Source of the DNA: Natronospirillum sp965602035
GTDB lineage: Bacteria > Pseudomonadota > Gammaproteobacteria > Pseudomonadales > Natronospirillaceae
Assembly: GCA_965602035.1 (NCBI GenBank)
Contig: OZ271919.1
Span: 1,984,001 to 2,048,000 of the forward strand
DNA: 64,000 nt
Reading direction: 5' to 3'
Shown: positions 57,387 to 64,000 of the stretch, in pieces
Layout of the letters: the number at the start of each line of letters is the position of its first letter
How positions within the stretch are numbered: the stretch's first letter is position 1
Notes under the pieces: generated by a model
What the model was told of the DNA's origin: nothing
What the model saw: only the letters and a program-made list of their open reading frames with translations
The model's database searches: none
Position numbers and translations under genes: made by a program

Positions 57387-57541
57387 AATTTCTAACTCCA
57401 ATGTACGGGGCTGCCCGTCTTGCCGGGGTACCCGCTATGGCCGTCCCCAAGGGGACTGTTACATTCGGAGGTGTCATTACAGACTCGGACAGACTGGATC
57501 TATCAGGCTGACTCAGTCAACGGAGCCTTGGTAATGAACAC
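57387..57541 (-). promoter_or_regulatory. Structured 155-base spacer between rpsJ and rplC
   Basis: Most other gaps in the S10 run are under 40 bases. This one contains a perfect GTCCCC-AA-GGGGAC hairpin (57443-57456) and a GC-rich segment close to the rplC ribosome binding site. It may be a translational control site. Confidence 0.4.
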
Positions 57542-57853
57542 TTATCCCAGGCTGATCTGGACGTCGACACCGGCGGCCAGGTCCAGCTTCATCAACGCAT
57601 CGACTGTTTTCTCAGTCGGCTCAACAATGTCGAGCATGCGCTTGTGCGTGCGCAGTTCATACTGATCACGCGCGTCCTTGTTGACGTGCGGTGAGATCAG
57701 TACCGTGTAGCGCTCACGCTTGGTGGGCAGCGGAATGGGGCCGCGCACCTGTGCGCCTGTCCGCTTTGCCGTATCAACGATCTCCTGCGTGGAGGAGTCG
57801 ATAAGACGGTGATCGAAAGCTTTCAGGCGAATTCTGATCTTTTGGTTCTGCAT
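57542..57853 (-). CDS. rpsJ: 30S ribosomal protein S10
   Basis: This 103-residue protein also joins the Nus antitermination complex as NusE. It has [14 protein letters not shown] and [20 protein letters not shown], near-invariant in bacteria. It is the first gene of the S10 operon, behind a consensus promoter. Confidence 0.99.
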   Translation of the reverse strand: MQNQKIRIRLKAFDHRLIDSSTQEIVDTAKRTGAQVRGPIPLPTKRERYTVLISPHVNKDARDQYELRTHKRMLDIVEPTEKTVDALMKLDLAAGVDVQISLG

Positions 57854-57915
57854 GTGACCAAAACTCCGAAATTGTTAAACAGCGTTTGTCGCCCCAGGTC
57901 GACTGAGGGACGCGC

Positions 57916-57944
57916 ATTATATGGATGCGACCGCACTATGTCAA
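57916..57944 (-). promoter_or_regulatory. Perfect-consensus sigma-70 promoter of the S10 operon
   Basis: On the minus strand TTGACA and TATAAT are separated by exactly 17 bases, a full match to the sigma-70 consensus. The predicted start near 57909 leaves a leader of about 55 bases before rpsJ. Confidence 0.92.
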
Positions 57945-57960
57945 CGCTGGCGCACCGTGC

Positions 57961-57986
57961 AAAAAAAGAGGGGCCGAAGCCCCTCT
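57961..57986 (-). terminator. Intrinsic terminator after tuf
   Basis: AGAGGGGC pairs with GCCCCTCT around a TTCG tetraloop, followed by a run of seven T on the minus strand. It separates the str operon (rpsL-rpsG-fusA-tuf) from the S10 operon. Confidence 0.95.
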
Positions 57987-58026
57987 CTCTGCTGTCTGCC
58001 AGATCAACCGACCTGACGACGCTGCA

Positions 58027-59223
58027 TCACTCGATGATTTTGGCGACGACGCCGGCGCCTACCGTACGACCGCCTTCGCGGATCGCAAAGCGCAGGTTGT
58101 CTTCCATCGCGATCGGCGCGATCAGAGTCACCACCATCTTCACGTTGTCACCCGGCATAACCATCTCTACGCCTTCAGGCAACTCAACGTTACCGGTCAC
58201 ATCCGTGGTCCGGAAATAGAACTGCGGACGGTAACCCTTGAAGAACGGCGTGTGACGACCACCCTCGTCCTTCGACAGTACATACACCTCGGCCTCGAAC
58301 TTGGTGTGCGGCGTAATGCTGCCCGGCTTCGCCAGAACCTGACCACGCTCAACATCGTCACGCTTCGTACCACGCAACAGCGCACCAATGTTCTCACCGG
58401 CACGGCCTTCGTCCAGCATCTTGCGGAACATCTCGACACCGGTAACAACCGTCTTGGTCGTCGCCTTGATGCCCACAATCTCGATCTCTTCACCGGACTT
58501 GATCACACCACGCTCAACACGGCCCGTTACCACGGTGCCACGACCGGAAATCGAGAACACGTCCTCGATCGGCATCAGGAACGGCTGATCAATCGCACGC
58601 TCCGGCTCCGGCAGGTACTCATCCAGCGCCTCTACCAGCTTCTGTACCGCCGTAGAGCCCATCTCGTTGTCGTCCTTACCTTCCAGCGCCATCAGCGCAG
58701 AACCGGTAATGATCGGCGTGTCATCGCCCGGGAAGTCGTACTGGCTCAGCAGCTCACGCACTTCCATCTCAACCAGCTCGAGCAGCTCCTCGTCATCGAC
58801 CATGTCCGCCTTGTTCAGGAACACGACAATGTACGGTACACCCACCTGGCGTGACAGCAGAATGTGCTCACGCGTCTGCGGCATCGGGCCGTCCGCTGCT
58901 GATACCACCAGAATAGCGCCATCCATCTGCGCCGCACCCGTGATCATGTTCTTCACATAGTCCGCGTGCCCCGGGCAATCCACGTGCGCGTAGTGACGGT
59001 TCGGCGAATCGTACTCAACGTGCGAGGTCGCGATCGTGATACCACGCTCTTTCTCTTCCGGCGCGTTGTCGATCATATCGAACGCACTCGCCGCACCACT
59101 GCCCCAGACTTCGTGGCAGACGCGCGTCAGCGCCGCCGTCAGCGTGGTCTTGCCATGGTCCACGTGTCCGATTGTACCCACGTTCAGGTGGGGTTTCTTA
59201 CGCTCAAAGGCTGCCTTTGACAT
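58027..59223 (-). CDS. tuf: Elongation factor Tu
   Basis: This 398-residue GTPase delivers aminoacyl-tRNA to the ribosome. The P-loop is GHVDHGKT (residues 19-26), followed by DCPGHADY and NKADMVDD. A run of [20 protein letters not shown] resembles the Oceanospirillales/Alteromonadales forms. It is the last gene of the str operon, 35 bases after fusA. A second tuf copy, common in gammaproteobacteria, would lie outside the window. Confidence 0.99.
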   Translation of the reverse strand: MSKAAFERKKPHLNVGTIGHVDHGKTTLTAALTRVCHEVWGSGAASAFDMIDNAPEEKERGITIATSHVEYDSPNRHYAHVDCPGHADYVKNMITGAAQMDGAILVVSAADGPMPQTREHILLSRQVGVPYIVVFLNKADMVDDEELLELVEMEVRELLSQYDFPGDDTPIITGSALMALEGKDDNEMGSTAVQKLVEALDEYLPEPERAIDQPFLMPIEDVFSISGRGTVVTGRVERGVIKSGEEIEIVGIKATTKTVVTGVEMFRKMLDEGRAGENIGALLRGTKRDDVERGQVLAKPGSITPHTKFEAEVYVLSKDEGGRHTPFFKGYRPQFYFRTTDVTGNVELPEGVEMVMPGDNVKMVVTLIAPIAMEDNLRFAIREGGRTVGAGVVAKIIE

Positions 59224-59258
59224 GTTTCTTTCCTCAATATCTGTGGTGGCCCGACGGA

Positions 59259-61352
<2,094 letters not shown>

Positions 61353-61370
61353 GATTGGTTCCCCTGTATC

Positions 61371-61841
61371 TTAGAAGCGGAAATGTGAGAAGGCTTTGTT
61401 GGCTTCGGCCATACGGTGGACGTCTTCGCGCTTCTTGGCAGCAGCACCCTTGCCATCAACGGCATCCTGCAGCTCGCCGGCCAGGCGCAGCTCCATGGAT
61501 TTCTCACCACGCTTGCGCGCTGAGTCAACCAGCCAACGCATGGCGAGTGCTTCGCGGCGCTCAGGGCGTACTTCTACCGGTACCTGATAGGTCGCACCAC
61601 CGACACGGCGTGATTTTACCTCTACCATCGGCGATACGGCTTCGAGTGCTGATTCGAATACTTCCACGGGATCCTTGTCCGTGCGCTCCTTGATCTTGTC
61701 GAGCGCACCGTAAACGATCCGTTCTGCCGTGGATTTCTTGCCACTGACCATCACGTGGTTCATGAACTTGGCCAGAGTGGTGTTATTGAATTTCGGGTCC
61801 GGCAGGATTTCCCGTTTTGCGACAATTCGTCTTCTTGGCAT
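61371..61841 (-). CDS. rpsG: 30S ribosomal protein S7
   Basis: This 156-residue primary 16S rRNA binder begins [20 protein letters not shown] and has [20 protein letters not shown]. In E. coli it represses translation of the str operon from the rpsL-rpsG interval. The 143-base gap here is where such a site would be; no obvious structure was noted by eye. Confidence 0.99.
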   Translation of the reverse strand: MPRRRIVAKREILPDPKFNNTTLAKFMNHVMVSGKKSTAERIVYGALDKIKERTDKDPVEVFESALEAVSPMVEVKSRRVGGATYQVPVEVRPERREALAMRWLVDSARKRGEKSMELRLAGELQDAVDGKGAAAKKREDVHRMAEANKAFSHFRF

Positions 61842-61984
61842 GATAAGCCCTCAGTTTAAGGTCTTCAGGGTAATCCAGTACGACCCGGCGCCCGGCCGGA
61901 GTGACTGGCCTTACTCTTATCGACAGATAATTATGCTGCGCGGTCAGGTCGAACCTGCGACCACCTGTACAGCTTTCAGTTTGT

Positions 61985-62359
61985 TCAGCTCTTGGGGCGC
62001 TTGGTTCCGTATTTGGAACGACCCTGCAGACGGTTCTGAACGCCGGCACAGTCAAGGGCACCACGGACGGTGTGATAACGCACACCCGGCAGGTCTTTAA
62101 CACGACCGCCACGAATCAGTACAACCGAGTGTTCCTGCAGGTTGTGGCCTTCGCCGCCAATGTAGGATGACACTTCATAGCCGTTGGTCAGGCGCACACG
62201 GCACACCTTACGCAGTGCCGAGTTCGGCTTCTTCGGAGTGGTGGTATACACACGGGTGCATACGCCACGCCGCTGGGGGCACGCTTCCAGCGCACGCACG
62301 TCGTTGGCCTTCACCCGACGCTTACGCGGTTTGCGCACCAATTGGTTAATGGTTGCCAT
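61985..62359 (-). CDS. rpsL: 30S ribosomal protein S12
   Basis: This 124-residue decoding-centre protein has [10 protein letters not shown] with the Lys that governs streptomycin sensitivity, so the wild-type residue is present. It ends [12 protein letters not shown]. It is the first gene of the str operon, behind a strong promoter. Confidence 0.99.
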   Translation of the reverse strand: MATINQLVRKPRKRRVKANDVRALEACPQRRGVCTRVYTTTPKKPNSALRKVCRVRLTNGYEVSSYIGGEGHNLQEHSVVLIRGGRVKDLPGVRYHTVRGALDCAGVQNRLQGRSKYGTKRPKS

Positions 62360-62430
62360 TCAGCCTTTCTCCATTCTCACTTTTCGCAAATAGGAGCCGG
62401 ACCATGCGCCCGACCCGATAAGGGAGGCGC

Positions 62431-62459
62431 ATGATAGGGCCCGGCTAATTTTTAGTCAA
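62431..62459 (-). promoter_or_regulatory. Sigma-70 promoter of the str operon
   Basis: On the minus strand TTGACT and TATCAT are separated by 17 bases, eight of ten key positions matching consensus. It lies between the rpoC stop and rpsL, with a leader of about 65 bases. Confidence 0.85.
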
Positions 62460-62489
62460 GCCACACAGCGAGGCCACAGGGCCCGGCCG

Positions 62490-64000
<1,511 letters not shown>

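Overview
The window reads as a stretch of a free-living gammaproteobacterial chromosome (moderately high GC, roughly 55-60% by eye). The evidence is the gene content and order: a gpmI-rhodanese-grxC-secB group, glnA and ntrBC under sigma-54/NtrC-type control, a hisBHAF run, a complete MSHA-type pilus locus, and the classical str / S10 / spc / alpha ribosomal protein order. The EF-Tu and ribosomal protein sequences look like the Pseudomonas / Marinobacter / Oceanospirillales-Alteromonadales part of the class. No genus can be fixed from sequence reading alone. No rRNA, tRNA, CRISPR array, prophage or insertion sequence was seen.

Layout. 1-7744: start of a minus-strand gene, gpmI (minus), then rhodanese, grxC, secB, glnA, ubiH and ubiI (plus) and trmL (minus). 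7855-30831: the MSHA pilus locus in two blocks. Block 1 is mshI-PilN-like-J-K-L-M-N-E-G plus the pilin gene mshA. Block 2 is a diguanylate cyclase gene followed by mshC-D-O-P-Q. Between the blocks lie a PglL/Wzy-type glycan ligase, uppP and a divergent photolyase-family gene. 30832-34750: REP-like palindromes, a small unknown gene, ntrC-ntrB and a GNAT gene. 34751-44102: hisBHAF, a Tat-type M15 peptidase, argD, two poorly known proteins and a small flagellar-rod-like protein, comF and an SH3-domain protein. 44115-64000: rplQ back to the end of rpoC, all on the minus strand.

How the genes work together. Perfect TGCAC-N7-GTGCA palindromes, the NtrC binding pattern, lie upstream of both glnA and ntrBC, each with a -24/-12 sigma-54 promoter sequence. 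The window therefore carries a readable nitrogen-control circuit. The pilin gene mshA also has a good -24/-12 sequence.

The pilus motor ATPase MshE has the two-motif MshEN c-di-GMP-binding domain. A membrane CACHE-like/PAS/GGDEF protein is encoded in ATGA overlap with mshC. This suggests c-di-GMP made by a co-expressed enzyme controls the pilus it is built with. The glycan ligase beside mshA and the nearby uppP suggest an O-glycosylated pilin with local recycling of undecaprenyl pyrophosphate. The large tip or surface protein MshQ has an unusual bactofilin-like plus glycine-rich N-terminal half.

No wholly new defence or mobile system was seen. The most interesting material is the custom regulation and make-up of the MSHA locus.
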